The translations under genes were made by a program, and so were the position numbers. From Collinsella sp. TF05-9AC (lineage in GTDB: Bacteria; Actinomycetota; Coriobacteriia; Coriobacteriales; Coriobacteriaceae), in the NCBI RefSeq assembly GCF_003438495.1, contig NZ_QSSH01000017.1, forward strand, positions 1 to 39,997: a stretch of DNA of 39,997 nucleotides, written 5' to 3'. This document shows positions 1 to 10,063 of this stretch, one piece after another. Each line of letters begins with the position of its first letter. The first letter of the stretch is position 1. The notes beneath the pieces were generated by a model. The model made no database searches and was not told where the DNA came from. It saw only the letters and a program-made list of their open reading frames with translations.

Positions 1-76
1 AATCTTTCCGCAGGACGGAGGAAGCCCCCGCCGCACGAAGTGCGCAGCGGGGGCTTCCGACATGTCCGAGGACGAT
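1..76. repeat. Nested palindromic element, left copy
   Basis: The first 76 bases nearly match the reverse complement of the core of the element at 39721-39839. Shared parts are the ends AATCTTTCCGCAGGACGGAGG and CATGTCCGAGGACGATT and a central hairpin with arms GAAGCCCCCGC / GCGGGGGCTTC. The outer arms of the right copy are not recognisable here: one side lies beyond the window edge and the other (from 77) has diverged. The element lies downstream of the fucO-like gene and could form a strong transcript hairpin, but no T-tract follows the hairpin. Confidence 0.8.
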
Positions 77-111
77 TGTGGGGCTAACGGGCAGGGGCCC
101 GCCGAGCCAAG

Positions 112-1278
112 TTAGGCAGCCGGGCAGATCTTCTTGAAGAGCTCGATGACGTCGTCGAGCGTCGCCTCGCGCGGGTTACCCGGGAAGCAGGCATCGGCCA
201 TGGCGTCCTTGGCCAGGACCTCGATCTCGTCAGCCTTCATGGCCTCGCAGACGTGCGGGATGTTCACGTCGGCAGAGAGCTGCTTGACGGCGGCGATAGC
301 AGCATCGGCAGCCTCGTCGGTGCTCATGCCCGTGGTGTCAACGCCCATGGCAACGGCAACCTTGGCCAAGCGCTCGGCGCAAACCGGCTTGTTGAACTCC
401 ATGGCGATCGGCAGCAGCATGGCGCAAGCGACGCCGTGCGGGGTGTCGTAGTGAGCGGACAGGGTGTGAGCCATGGCGTGGTCGATGCCCAGGCCAACGT
501 TGGAGAAGCCCATGCCGGCGACATACTGGCCAAGGGCCATGCCCTCGCGGCCGGAGCCGGGCTGGCCGGACTTGGCCTCGGCGACGGAGTCACGCAGGTT
601 CTCGCTGATCAGCTTAATAGCCTCAAAGTGGAACATGTCGGAGAGCTCCCAAGCGCCCTTGGTGGTGTAGCCCTCGATGGCGTGGGTCAGAGCGTCCATG
701 CCAGTGGAAGCGGTCAGACCGGCGGGCATGGAAGCCATCATGTCGGGGTCGACGACGGCGACCTCGGGGGCGTCGTTGGTGTCGACACACACGAACTTGC
801 GGACCTTCTCGGGGTCGGTGATGACGTAGTTGATGGTCACCTCGGCAGCGGTACCGGCGGTCGTCGGCACGGCGATGGTGAACACGGCGTGGTTCTTAGT
901 CGGAGCAACGCCCTCGAGGCTGCGGACGTCGGCGAACTCGGGGTTGTTGATGATGATGCCGATGGCCTTAGCGGTGTCCATGGAGGAGCCGCCACCGATG
1001 GTCACGATAGCGTCAGCTTCGGCGGCCTTGAAGGCCTCGACGCCGTCCTTGACGTTCTGGATCGTGGGGTTGGGCTTAATCTCGGAGTAGAGGCTCCAAG
1101 CGATGCCGGCAGCGTCGAGCTCGTCGGTCACCTTAGCGGTAACGCCGAACTTGACCAGATCGGGGTCGGAGCAGACGAAGATCTTCTTGTAGCCGCGACG
1201 CTGGAGCTCGCCGGGGATCTCCTTGATGGCGCCGGAACCATGATAAGAGATGGTATTGAGAACGAAACGATTAGCCAT
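112..1278 (-). CDS. fucO: Iron-dependent alcohol dehydrogenase, lactaldehyde reductase (FucO) type
   Basis: A 388-residue group III (iron-containing) alcohol dehydrogenase. It resembles E. coli FucO along its whole length, including the start MANRFVLN, the nucleotide-binding stretch IGGGSSMDTAKAIG, PTTAGTAAEVTINYVITD and the C-terminal GNPREATLDDVIEL. The metal ligands of the family are present: Asp in DALTHAIE and His residues in GIDHAMAHTLS and DTPHG. FucO interconverts L-lactaldehyde and 1,2-propanediol with NAD during anaerobic fucose or rhamnose use; substrate choice here is inferred from similarity. The ATG at 1278 is preferred over the upstream in-frame start because GGGAGG (1285-1290) lies six bases before it. 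No other fucose or rhamnose genes are in the window. Confidence 0.9.
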   Translation of the reverse strand: MANRFVLNTISYHGSGAIKEIPGELQRRGYKKIFVCSDPDLVKFGVTAKVTDELDAAGIAWSLYSEIKPNPTIQNVKDGVEAFKAAEADAIVTIGGGSSMDTAKAIGIIINNPEFADVRSLEGVAPTKNHAVFTIAVPTTAGTAAEVTINYVITDPEKVRKFVCVDTNDAPEVAVVDPDMMASMPAGLTASTGMDALTHAIEGYTTKGAWELSDMFHFEAIKLISENLRDSVAEAKSGQPGSGREGMALGQYVAGMGFSNVGLGIDHAMAHTLSAHYDTPHGVACAMLLPIAMEFNKPVCAERLAKVAVAMGVDTTGMSTDEAADAAIAAVKQLSADVNIPHVCEAMKADEIEVLAKDAMADACFPGNPREATLDDVIELFKKICPAA

Positions 1279-1335
1279 TGATAGCCTCCCATCGTGTGCG
1301 GGGCACCCATTACGCCCCACGCTATGAGTCCCATC

Positions 1336-1393
1336 CTAACGCTTTTGAAACAAAAATGCATGAGAACGTCAAAAGTGTTAAAGCGTTTCAACA
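1336..1393. promoter_or_regulatory. Pair of LacI/CcpA-like operator sites
   Basis: TGTTAAAGCGTTTCAACA at 1376-1393 is an imperfect palindrome, 14 of 18 positions symmetric, with a central CG as in LacI/GalR-family and catabolite-response operators. A second site at 1336-1352 carries the same AAAGCGTT core on the opposite strand. Both lie 58-115 bases upstream of the fucO-like start codon. LacI-type control, by sugar or catabolite, would suit the gene; this is inferred and no regulator gene is in the window. Confidence 0.5.
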
Positions 1394-1512
1394 CAATAGC
1401 GGAGCTCTAGTCCTCCCCTCCCGACAGCAGCGAAGACTGGATTATGGGAGCGATCGCCCATAGAATACGACCAACTCAGTCTATAAATTGTTTCTGTTTT
1501 AGCAATATATGT

Positions 1513-1541
1513 TTGACAATACGTTTATAAAAGAATACTTT
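1513..1541 (+). promoter_or_regulatory. Candidate promoter for the LURP-one-like gene
   Basis: A perfect -35 box TTGACA (1513-1518) is followed after 17 bases by a weak -10 candidate TACTTT (1536-1541) in AT-rich DNA. The start codon is about 150 bases further on. The -10 match is poor, so the assignment is tentative. Confidence 0.35.
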
Positions 1542-1693
1542 AGAGTAAATAAACAAGCATGCAGCAAATAGCGTCATTCATTTTGTTAGAAATTGCCCAT
1601 GCGGTTATTGCAGCTGCATGTACTGCAACGTACAGCGTAATTCTCCGCACGAAGCAGAAGACGGTTCTAATTCGATCGAGGCGATGACACGTG

Positions 1694-2230
1694 ATGGCTA
1701 CTGGTCCTAAATCGAACAAGACGGCTACAAACGAATATCGAATCTCAATTGAAGGTAACCCTTATCCGCATACTCTGGCTCTCATCAACCCAGCGGGAGA
1801 CAACCTCAACATCAAAAGACATGGGTTCACGGGTCCACTAGGACAGCTATTAAGTCTTAAATATACCGTTTATGACGATGCAAATGAAGAACTCTTTACT
1901 GTCGTCGACGGTGGTTTTAGTAACATGCCCAGGGTTGCGCTCATCATCGAACACAAGGAAGTTGCGGTGTTCGATTATGGCCTAAACAGGCTTGAGATGA
2001 AGTGCGTAACGAACATACCGAATTACACAATAAAAGGTAACTTCCTATTTGGAGATTACGATATATTCAGCCAACGGAAAGTGAAGCTATCTTCAGTTAT
2101 CGTCCTTCAATGTGATAAACAATCGTGCTTTAGCATACAGGTTTTGGATAAAGCCGAATTAGCCGCCGCGATTGGAATACCCACAGCCATTGCCCTACTT
2201 AGGGCTCGGATTGAAGAGCATCTCGAATAA
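1694..2230 (+). CDS. LURP-one-like (tubby C-terminal fold) protein
   Basis: A protein of about 178 residues. The pattern of beta strands with YTVYDDANEELFTV in the first half, NYTIKGNFLFGDYDIF in the middle, and a hydrophobic final helix (AELAAAIGIPTAIALLRARI) resembles the LURP-one-related / YxjI family, which adopts a phospholipid scramblase-tubby-like fold. The cellular role of bacterial members is not established. ATG at 1694 directly follows an in-frame GTG at 1691; GAGG at 1678-1681 fits either. The gene is lower in GC than its neighbours and stands alone, which hints at horizontal acquisition. The family call rests on pattern resemblance only. Confidence 0.6.
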   Translation: MATGPKSNKTATNEYRISIEGNPYPHTLALINPAGDNLNIKRHGFTGPLGQLLSLKYTVYDDANEELFTVVDGGFSNMPRVALIIEHKEVAVFDYGLNRLEMKCVTNIPNYTIKGNFLFGDYDIFSQRKVKLSSVIVLQCDKQSCFSIQVLDKAELAAAIGIPTAIALLRARIEEHLE

Positions 2231-2243
2231 ATCGCAAAATGCA

Positions 2244-2302
2244 GTTCGTAACAACATTCAGGAGCTAGATAGTTTTTCTGGCTCCTGAATGTTGTTACGA
2301 AC
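2244..2302. repeat. Perfect 22-base inverted repeat
   Basis: The arms 2244-2265 (GTTCGTAACAACATTC...) and 2281-2302 are perfect reverse complements around a 15-base T-rich loop. The hairpin sits between two convergent genes, 13 bases after the LURP-one-like stop and 7 bases before the end of the DUF1275 gene. It probably serves as a bidirectional transcription end. No clear T-tract follows on the plus strand; on the minus strand TTTTGCGATTT follows. Confidence 0.65.
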
Positions 2303-2309
2303 ATGCACC

Positions 2310-3029
2310 TTAGCGCTTAAGACTCGCGGTCTGCCAGTCAGCTATGATGCGGGCCCATTTCCTGTGCAAGTCGCGCTCGCGGTCGATGAACATGATGGCA
2401 AACGCGACAAACAGCAGCAAGCTCGCCACGACGATGGCGTGCAGGCCCATGCGCTCAATACACCAGTTGCCCAACACGGCGCCAAACACAAAGGTAAAGA
2501 TCACGCCAAAGTACAGCAGGCCGTTTTCCAAAAAGCCGCGCCTGTGGGTGATGATGTAATCGTCCACGTTTTGCAGCGCGTTGCGCAAGTTGCCGATGCA
2601 CATGGTCGTAGCGATGCCGTGACCGTGGATCTTGCGGAAGCTCTCGACCTGCATGCCGCAGGCAAACGAGGTGAGGCAGTTGGCGAGCAGGTTGAAATTG
2701 CCGCCCGGGATAAAGCTCACGCCCAGCAAGATGACGGCTTCAAAGAACACCGTCACCTGACGCCAGTGAATCACGCTGCCAAACCGCTCGTGTACCAGAT
2801 CGGCAAGCATAATACCCACGGCAAACGACACCACAGGGAAGAAGTAGCGCTCCGCAAGTGCCCAGTTGCCCTCCGAGATGCTCACGCCCACGAGCAGGAT
2901 GTTGCCTGTCTGCGCGTTGGCGAAAACATGATCGCGCCCAATGTACGAATACACGTCCATAAAGCCACCGGCGAGCGCCAAGATGATGCCCAGCTCAATA
3001 GACTCCGATATCTGTTTGGCACGCTGCAT
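2310..3029 (-). CDS. YoaK/DUF1275 family membrane protein
   Basis: A 239-residue integral membrane protein. The stretch ALAGGFMDVYSYIGRDHVF followed by ANAQTGNILLVGV is the characteristic N-terminal signature of the DUF1275 (YoaK) family. About six hydrophobic segments follow, including FPVVSFAVGIMLADLV, VILLGVSFIPGG, LLYFGVIFTFVFGAVLG and AIVVASLLLFVAFAIMF. The family has no well-defined function; a transport role is often suggested. The ATG at 3029 is chosen because AAGGAGG (3040-3046) precedes it; the reading frame extends upstream without a ribosome site. It is divergent from ygiQ. Confidence 0.85.
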   Translation of the reverse strand: MQRAKQISESIELGIILALAGGFMDVYSYIGRDHVFANAQTGNILLVGVSISEGNWALAERYFFPVVSFAVGIMLADLVHERFGSVIHWRQVTVFFEAVILLGVSFIPGGNFNLLANCLTSFACGMQVESFRKIHGHGIATTMCIGNLRNALQNVDDYIITHRRGFLENGLLYFGVIFTFVFGAVLGNWCIERMGLHAIVVASLLLFVAFAIMFIDRERDLHRKWARIIADWQTASLKR

Positions 3030-3210
3030 CGTCGTGCATCCTCCTTGTTGACGACTCTCTCGTGCGTTGGCGGAAACATAGCCGCCGTTCATACTGTAAC
3101 CCATTGACAACATGGCATGGGCGCGAGACGGGTTCCCCAACGCGCAGATACACAGTCTGGAAACAAACAACACACGCATCGACGCGCCGATCCGCCAGCC
3201 CATGTACTCC

Positions 3211-3245
3211 ACCAGTCTTTTTAGCGCCGTCCCAAAAAGACTGGT
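3211..3245. repeat. 12-base inverted repeat in the ygiQ/DUF1275 divergent region
   Basis: The arms ACCAGTCTTTTT (3211-3222) and AAAAAGACTGGT (3234-3245) are perfect reverse complements with an 11-base loop. The site lies 38 bases before the ygiQ start and 182 bases before the divergent DUF1275 start, so it may be an operator or leader hairpin. A T-run lies inside each arm rather than after it. Confidence 0.55.
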
Positions 3246-3282
3246 TACAATTACGTGCAGCATACTAACAACGGGAGGAATC

Positions 3283-5418
3283 GTGGCAAAAAAGCCCCAG
3301 GACGCTCAGCACAACCAGCACGGCAAGCATGCCCAGCGCGGCCAACAGCAAAAGCGCGGCGGCAAGGCCCAGAGCGGCCACGCCACTCATGCCCCGGCAG
3401 CGCCCGCCCGTCCCTGGCGCCCGGGCCGCGATAAGTTCCTCCCTGTCAGTCGCGCCGACATGGATGCGCGCGGCTGGGACCAGTGCGACTTTGTCTACAT
3501 CTGCGGCGACGCCTACGTGGACCATCCCAGCTTTGGCATGGCCATCGTCAGCCGCGTCCTCGACGCGCACGGCTACAAGGTGGGCATCATCTGCCAGCCC
3601 GACTGGACCGACCCCGCCAGCATCACCGTGCTCGGCGAGCCGCGCCTGGGCTTTCTCGTCAGTGCCGGTAACATGGACTCCATGGTCAACCACTATTCGG
3701 TGACCAAGCACCGCCGCCACACCGATGCCTATACCCCCGGTGGCGAGGAGGGGCACCGCCCCAATCGCGCCGTCACGGTCTACGGCAACCTCATCCGCCA
3801 AACGTTCAAGGATGCCCCCATCATTATCGGCGGCATCGAGGCAAGTCTGCGTCGCCTGGCCCACTACGACTACTGGCAGGACAAACTCAAGCGCTCGGTA
3901 CTGCTCGACTCGGGCGCCGACATCCTCATCTACGGCATGGGCGAGCACGCGATCGTCGAGATCGCCGACGCGCTCGACGCGGGACTGCCCGTCGATCAGA
4001 TTACCTATATCAACGGCACCGTCTACCGCACCAGCTCGCTCGACGAGGTCTACGACTACGACCTGCTGCCCAGCTGGGACGACCTTGTCGCCGACAAGCT
4101 CAACTACGCGCGCAGCTTTAACGTGCAGCAGCAGAATATGGACCCCATCACCGGGCATCGCCTGGTAGAGCCCTACCCCAACAGCGTCTATGTGGTGCAA
4201 AACCCGCCGTCGGCGACGCTCACCACCGACGAGATGGACGAGGTGGCCGAACTCCCCTACGCACGCGACTGGCATCCCGACTACGACGCGGCGGGCGGCG
4301 TGCCGGCCTTTGCCGAGATCAAATTTTCCATTAGCTCCAACCGCGGCTGTTTTGGCGAGTGCTCGTTTTGCGCCCTCACCTTCCACCAGGGCCGCGTGCT
4401 GCAGATGCGCAGCCACGACTCGATCATGCGCGAGGCCGAGCTACTCACGCACGACCCCGAGTTTAAGGGCTACATCAACGACGTGGGCGGACCGACGGCC
4501 AACTTTAGCCGCCCTGCCTGCGACAAGCAGCTCAAGCACGGCGTGTGCAAGAACAAGCGCTGCCTGTGGCCGAGTGTATGCAAGAACATGGTGGTCGACG
4601 AGAGCGGCTACACACAGCTGTTGCGCGACCTGCGCCAGCTGCCGGGCGTCAAAAAGATCTTCGTGCGCAGCGGCATCCGCTTTGACTACACCATGGCCGA
4701 TGCCTCGGACGAGTTTTTGCGCGAGCTGCTGGAGCACCATGTCTCGGGCCAGCTGCGCGTAGCGCCCGAGCACGTGAGCGACGCGGTGCTGTCCGTGATG
4801 GGCAAGCCGAGCCGCGCCGTCTACGATGCATTCTGCCGTAAATTTGAACGCTTGAATCGCGAGTATGGACTCAAGCAGTATGTGGTGCCGTACCTCATCT
4901 CGAGCCACCCCGGCTCGACCATGAAGGAAGCCGTGGACCTTGCCGAGGCCGTGCGCGACATGGGCTACATGCCCGAGCAAGTGCAGGACTTCTACCCCAC
5001 GCCGTCCACCATGTCGACATGCATGTACTACACCGGCGTGGACCCGCGCACCATGCAGCCGATCTATGTGGCGCGCGACCCGCACGAGAAGGCCATGCAG
5101 CGCGCGCTCATCCAGTATCGCAAGCCCGAAAACTACAAGCTCGTGCGCGAGGCGCTGGAAAAGGCCGGGCGTCGTGACCTGATCGGCTACACCAAGCATT
5201 GTCTGATTCGTCCCGTGCCGCCACGCCCGGGCGAGACGTCTGCCGGCGGTGGGCATGGCACCGGCAAGAAGGGCGGCAAGCCGCACGGTGGCGCCGCCGG
5301 CAAGGGGCCCAAGGGCAGCAAGGGCCACGGCGGCATGTCGCGCGCACAGAACACCGCGGGCCGCAACCGTGCGGCGCAGGGACGCCAGGGCGCCAACGGA
5401 GGCGGACGCCGCAACTAG
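3283..5418 (+). CDS. ygiQ: YgiQ family radical SAM protein
   Basis: A 711-residue radical SAM protein. The [4Fe-4S]/SAM motif CFGECSFC (CX3CX2C) lies near residue 356, after the YgiQ N-terminal domain (FLPVSRADMDARGWDQCDF near the start; GGIEASLRRLAHYDYW). SSNRGCFGECSFCALTFHQGR and QVQDFYPTPSTMSTCMYYTG are typical of the family. The reaction it catalyses is unknown. The C-terminal 65 residues are a Gly/Lys/His-rich low-complexity tail, and the N-terminal 40 are Gln/His/Lys-rich. A GTG start at 3283 is chosen because GGGAGG (3273-3278) precedes it by four bases; the frame runs open upstream without a ribosome site. Confidence 0.93.
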   Translation: MAKKPQDAQHNQHGKHAQRGQQQKRGGKAQSGHATHAPAAPARPWRPGRDKFLPVSRADMDARGWDQCDFVYICGDAYVDHPSFGMAIVSRVLDAHGYKVGIICQPDWTDPASITVLGEPRLGFLVSAGNMDSMVNHYSVTKHRRHTDAYTPGGEEGHRPNRAVTVYGNLIRQTFKDAPIIIGGIEASLRRLAHYDYWQDKLKRSVLLDSGADILIYGMGEHAIVEIADALDAGLPVDQITYINGTVYRTSSLDEVYDYDLLPSWDDLVADKLNYARSFNVQQQNMDPITGHRLVEPYPNSVYVVQNPPSATLTTDEMDEVAELPYARDWHPDYDAAGGVPAFAEIKFSISSNRGCFGECSFCALTFHQGRVLQMRSHDSIMREAELLTHDPEFKGYINDVGGPTANFSRPACDKQLKHGVCKNKRCLWPSVCKNMVVDESGYTQLLRDLRQLPGVKKIFVRSGIRFDYTMADASDEFLRELLEHHVSGQLRVAPEHVSDAVLSVMGKPSRAVYDAFCRKFERLNREYGLKQYVVPYLISSHPGSTMKEAVDLAEAVRDMGYMPEQVQDFYPTPSTMSTCMYYTGVDPRTMQPIYVARDPHEKAMQRALIQYRKPENYKLVREALEKAGRRDLIGYTKHCLIRPVPPRPGETSAGGGHGTGKKGGKPHGGAAGKGPKGSKGHGGMSRAQNTAGRNRAAQGRQGANGGGRRN

Positions 5419-5476
5419 CGCGGCGAGGGCCAGCCGGCGTCTCTTGGCCAGCCGGCGCCCCTTCATCGGCCCAGGC

Positions 5477-5538
5477 GTGATTTCCCTAGGGGGAACACGC
5501 TCAGACACGCCTAGCCGTGTTTTCCTTAGGGGAATCAC
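5477..5538. repeat. Imperfect 23-base inverted repeat
   Basis: The arms 5477-5499 and 5516-5538 match at 19 of 23 positions (GTGATTYCCCTA...AACACG). The repeat sits between convergent ygiQ and the CPBP protease gene, ending 3 bases from the latter's stop codon. It may terminate transcription from either side. A shorter relative, the perfect palindrome GTCCCCTAGGGGAC, occurs at 37415-37428. Confidence 0.6.
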
Positions 5539-5540
5539 AT

Positions 5541-6443
5541 TTACTGACGGGAGCGAGCCAGCTGGCACGTCAGCTTGAGCGACCGCATCGCCTCTACCAG
5601 TACGAAACCGGCGATGGCAACCGTGATTATCACGTCGAGCGGCGTGTTCACAAACCACAGCAAACCCATGAGGTACGACCCGGCGTTAAAGGCAAAGTGC
5701 AGCAGGATCGTGTAGCGGAGCTTTCCGGTCGTCACGAGCACCCAGCCAAAGACCAGACCGGCGGCGCCGGCGTAGCAGCCCTGCACCCAGTTCATATGCA
5801 TAAAGCCAAAGACCGCCGCCTGCAGCACGATTGCCGCGGCGACGCCCCAGGTACTCGGGGCCGCCCAGGGCACCATGGCGACGTCTTGCGCCCGTGCGCG
5901 ACGCCGGCGTTTCCAGAGCGGACGGCACTGCGGGTTAAATGCTCGGAGCGAAAACTCAAAAATGATACCGCGCACCAGCAGTTCCTCGCAAAACGGAGCG
6001 CCGAGCACCGTGGTCAGGACGGCCAGATAGCTCGTGTCGCCCATGCCCGTCTCCTCGACAAGTTCGCTATAATCGGCCGCCGCCTCGGGCAACAGCGACA
6101 GCACGGCGTCGGTCACGTAGCCAACGACCACCTGCAGGGCCAGGCCAATCACGATAACGCAGACGATGCGTTTCCACGCCCCACGCGCTCCCCCGCCAAG
6201 CGGGCGCTCGCCCTGCCAGCGCGCCATAAACGAACGCGGCCACAGATAACGCCACCACAGCAGCGCCATCAAAAACGATGCTGTCTGCGCGACGGCCTGA
6301 AGCAATTGAATGTCGAGGTCATCGATCGAAAAACCCATGAACACCGATGCGACGCCAAGGGCGGAAAACAGAACCACGCTCGGGGCTATATCGGCAGCAA
6401 CAACGCCAAAACAGGCAAGCGCCCAAATCATCGCATTGAGCAT
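5541..6443 (-). CDS. CPBP family intramembrane metalloprotease
   Basis: A 300-residue multi-pass membrane protein. All three motifs of the CPBP (Abi, Rce1-like) protease family are visible: EELLVRG with the Glu pair at 153-154 and Arg158, FGFMH (F212 to H216), and HFAFN (H249 to N253). These form the intramembrane catalytic centre. At least seven hydrophobic segments can be seen, with a basic loop at about residues 176-187. Family members process prenylated or bacteriocin-related peptides or give immunity; the substrate here is unknown. The ATG at 6443 follows a strong GGGAGGAGG site; the nine upstream in-frame codons overlap a repeat element. Confidence 0.88.
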   Translation of the reverse strand: MLNAMIWALACFGVVAADIAPSVVLFSALGVASVFMGFSIDDLDIQLLQAVAQTASFLMALLWWRYLWPRSFMARWQGERPLGGGARGAWKRIVCVIVIGLALQVVVGYVTDAVLSLLPEAAADYSELVEETGMGDTSYLAVLTTVLGAPFCEELLVRGIIFEFSLRAFNPQCRPLWKRRRRARAQDVAMVPWAAPSTWGVAAAIVLQAAVFGFMHMNWVQGCYAGAAGLVFGWVLVTTGKLRYTILLHFAFNAGSYLMGLLWFVNTPLDVIITVAIAGFVLVEAMRSLKLTCQLARSRQ

Positions 6444-6460
6444 GCCAACCTCCTCCCGAC

Positions 6461-6511
6461 GACTAGTCATTGGGAACGTTCTTTAACGACTAGTTGTTGG
6501 GGACAGTCTTT
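6461..6511. repeat. Tandem pair of AAGAACGTCCCCAATGACTAGTC-type repeats
   Basis: Two direct copies of a unit of about 24 bases lie at 6461-6484 (GACTAGTCATTGGGAACGTT...) and 6488-6511 (GACTAGTTGTTGGGGACAGT...). The same unit recurs at 21607-21655 as an inverted pair. Here the repeat overlaps the 3' end of the antitoxin gene and supplies its last 14 or so codons and stop codon. Confidence 0.75.
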
Positions 6512-6688
6512 ACCAAAGGCCCCGCTGGGCGAAATGTCGAACGGAAAGGTGCCGCAGCGATTGAAGGCGGCGATGAACATGCGGATGGCGTTGGACGGCG
6601 TGGTGCCTACGAGTTGGGTCGCCGCCGCGAAGGCCGCCTTTTCCTCGGGCAAGACCTTCGCGACAACCGGGGTCATGTGTTCTGCCAT
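6467..6688 (-). CDS. RelB/DinJ family antitoxin, orphan
   Basis: A 73-residue protein. Residues 1-55 fit the RelB/DinJ ribbon-helix-helix antitoxin family: KVLPEEKAAFAAATQLVGTT is followed by PSNAIRMFIAAFNRCGTFPF. The usual acidic tail that wraps the toxin is missing. Instead the last 14 or so residues (KDCPQQLVVKERSQ) are read from the repeat at 6461-6511. The start ATG at 6688 follows AAGGAAG. No RelE/YafQ-type toxin gene lies next to it; the CPBP protease begins 23 bases downstream. It is probably a decayed toxin-antitoxin locus whose antitoxin may still bind DNA. Confidence 0.75.
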   Translation of the reverse strand: MAEHMTPVVAKVLPEEKAAFAAATQLVGTTPSNAIRMFIAAFNRCGTFPFDISPSGAFGKDCPQQLVVKERSQ

Positions 6689-6802
6689 GGCGCTTCCTTT
6701 TTGAAACGACGGTGGTGCGGATAGATGCGGGCCACGCGGCTGGGCGACGGGCTGTGAAGGCAACCCGATTGGCCCGCATCTGGAGTTTGTTTTTACGGCG
6801 TT

Positions 6803-6831
6803 GGTATTACTTGGTAATCCTAAGTATTACC
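6803..6831. promoter_or_regulatory. Candidate autoregulatory operator of the antitoxin gene
   Basis: GGTATTACTT (6803-6812) and AAGTATTACC (6822-6831) are reverse complements at 9 of 10 positions, 9 bases apart, in an AT-rich stretch 115 bases upstream of the antitoxin start. RelB/DinJ-type antitoxins repress their own promoters through such palindromes, so this fits an operator. Binding is inferred. Confidence 0.45.
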
Positions 6832-6903
6832 CCGCAGATAGAATACCACACCCGACCCCATTGGGACGGAGGAAAACGAATCATTTTGTTGCTGAGTAAG
6901 TAT

Positions 6904-7083
6904 TTAGAGCGTGATGATGTCCGAGATATCGAGGGCCTGAGCGTCGGCGACATCGTGCGTGGCAAGCAGGAGCATGCGGCCATCGAGCAGGTCGAGCACG
7001 ACCTCGGCGCATGCGTCGCGCGCAGCGGTATCTAGACCGGTAAAGGGCTCGTCCAGAATCACCCGTCGAGGGGTCCCGCGAGA
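6904..7083 (-). pseudogene. C-terminal remnant of an ABC transporter ATP-binding protein
   Basis: Minus-strand translation from 7083 to a TAA at 6904 gives 59 residues with the Walker B and D-loop stretch RRVILDEPFTGLD and, after a spacer, LLLATHD, the H-loop. This is the order and spacing of an ABC ATPase C-terminal third. Walker A is absent and only a degraded trace of the signature (SRGTP) precedes Walker B. A stop codon (7084-7086) lies directly upstream, and there is no start codon or ribosome site. It is therefore a gene fragment left by deletion. The 544-base gap from 6689 to 7232 holds only this, the operator above and a terminator. Confidence 0.75.
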
Positions 7084-7167
7084 TCAAATAGGCGCTTCCG
7101 GCGCGTATGCAGCCACCCCGGCTTGCTGAAAACTCCCGAAAATGCACGGCGCGCCCCGGGGGACAAA

Positions 7168-7199
7168 AGGGCTCCGAGCAAAAACATGCCCGGAGCCCT
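7168..7199 (-). terminator. Terminator of the DEAD-box helicase gene
   Basis: The arms AGGGCTCCG (7168-7176) and CGGAGCCCT (7191-7199) form a perfect 9-base stem. On the minus strand a short T-run (TTTTG) follows. It lies 33 bases beyond the helicase stop codon. Confidence 0.75.
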
Positions 7200-7232
7200 C
7201 TGGTCGCCTCGCCTTACCGCGCGACGCGTGTG

Positions 7233-9476
<2,244 letters not shown>

Positions 9477-9746
9477 ATGTTGTTGTTCCTTATCTGCACG
9501 CACTATGGGCGCGGCATGCGGCCGCGCGGGCGTGCTTGGTAGTGCGCTAATACATACAAAACAGGTGCGCACAGAGAGGACGTTGCTCAGCACGCTGGCG
9601 ATCGCTTTGGCAGCCCTATCACGCGCCGTCCAGACGCAGCAGCTCTAAGCGATGGAGCAGATTCGCCGCCGGTTAGTATACCCGTGCTTCGCATGCCCCC
9701 ACGTAAACCACAGATGACGAGGTGGACGAGGCGGGCCCGGCTGATT

Positions 9747-9884
9747 GTCTCAATCTGTAACAGTTACGGGGCAAATCTTCCTCTACGTGTTACAGATCGA
9801 GACAAACAGTCGACACGGTTCACAAACGTCTCAATCTGTAACAGTTACCGAGTAAAATCGGTCCTTATTGTTATAGATCAAGAC
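9747..9884. repeat. 57-base palindrome array A (2 copies)
   Basis: Copy 1 is 9747-9803 and copy 2 is 9828-9884. Each has a left arm GTCTCAATCTGTAACA and an inverted right arm (TGTTACAGATCGAGAC; in copy 2 TGTTATAGATCAAGAC), separated by exactly 25 bases. The start-to-start distance is 81 bases. The array lies in the 587-base gap (9477-10063) between the divergent helicase and FHA genes. A minus-strand TATACT (9677-9682) is a possible -10 box for the helicase, which would give a leader of about 190 bases. Nothing else was identified in the gap. Confidence 0.92.
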
Positions 9885-10063
9885 AGAGGGGGATTTCCGT
9901 CCAGTCCAAACCAAATCTCTCGGTCTTCCTGCAATTTCGAACATGTGGCCTATAATGTTGCTTTGGTTACGCTACATATTGCGCAGCCATTTAATACGTC
10001 GCCCACCGGGGGCCATTAATTCCTATCGCCTTATTGGCTAGGAAGCAATCAAAGGAGGTATCC

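Larger units (their letters stand above)
1279..1693. other. Divergent regulatory region
   Basis: This 415-base gap separates the fucO-like gene (minus) from the LURP-one-like gene (plus). It is more AT-rich than the genes. It holds the two operator-like sites at 1336-1352 and 1376-1393, an imperfect palindrome TATGGG-N8-CCCATA at 1443-1462, and a candidate rightward promoter at 1513-1541. No protein-coding frame is supported. Confidence 0.5.

Noticed and set aside
6444..6900. A toxin gene partner for the RelB/DinJ antitoxin
   Set aside because: No RelE/YafQ-like frame exists on either side; the flanks are the CPBP protease and an ABC ATPase remnant.
9763..9787. Loop sequences of the palindromes as phage-derived spacers
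   Set aside because: Loops from all 14 copies share a common pattern and length, so they are part of the element.
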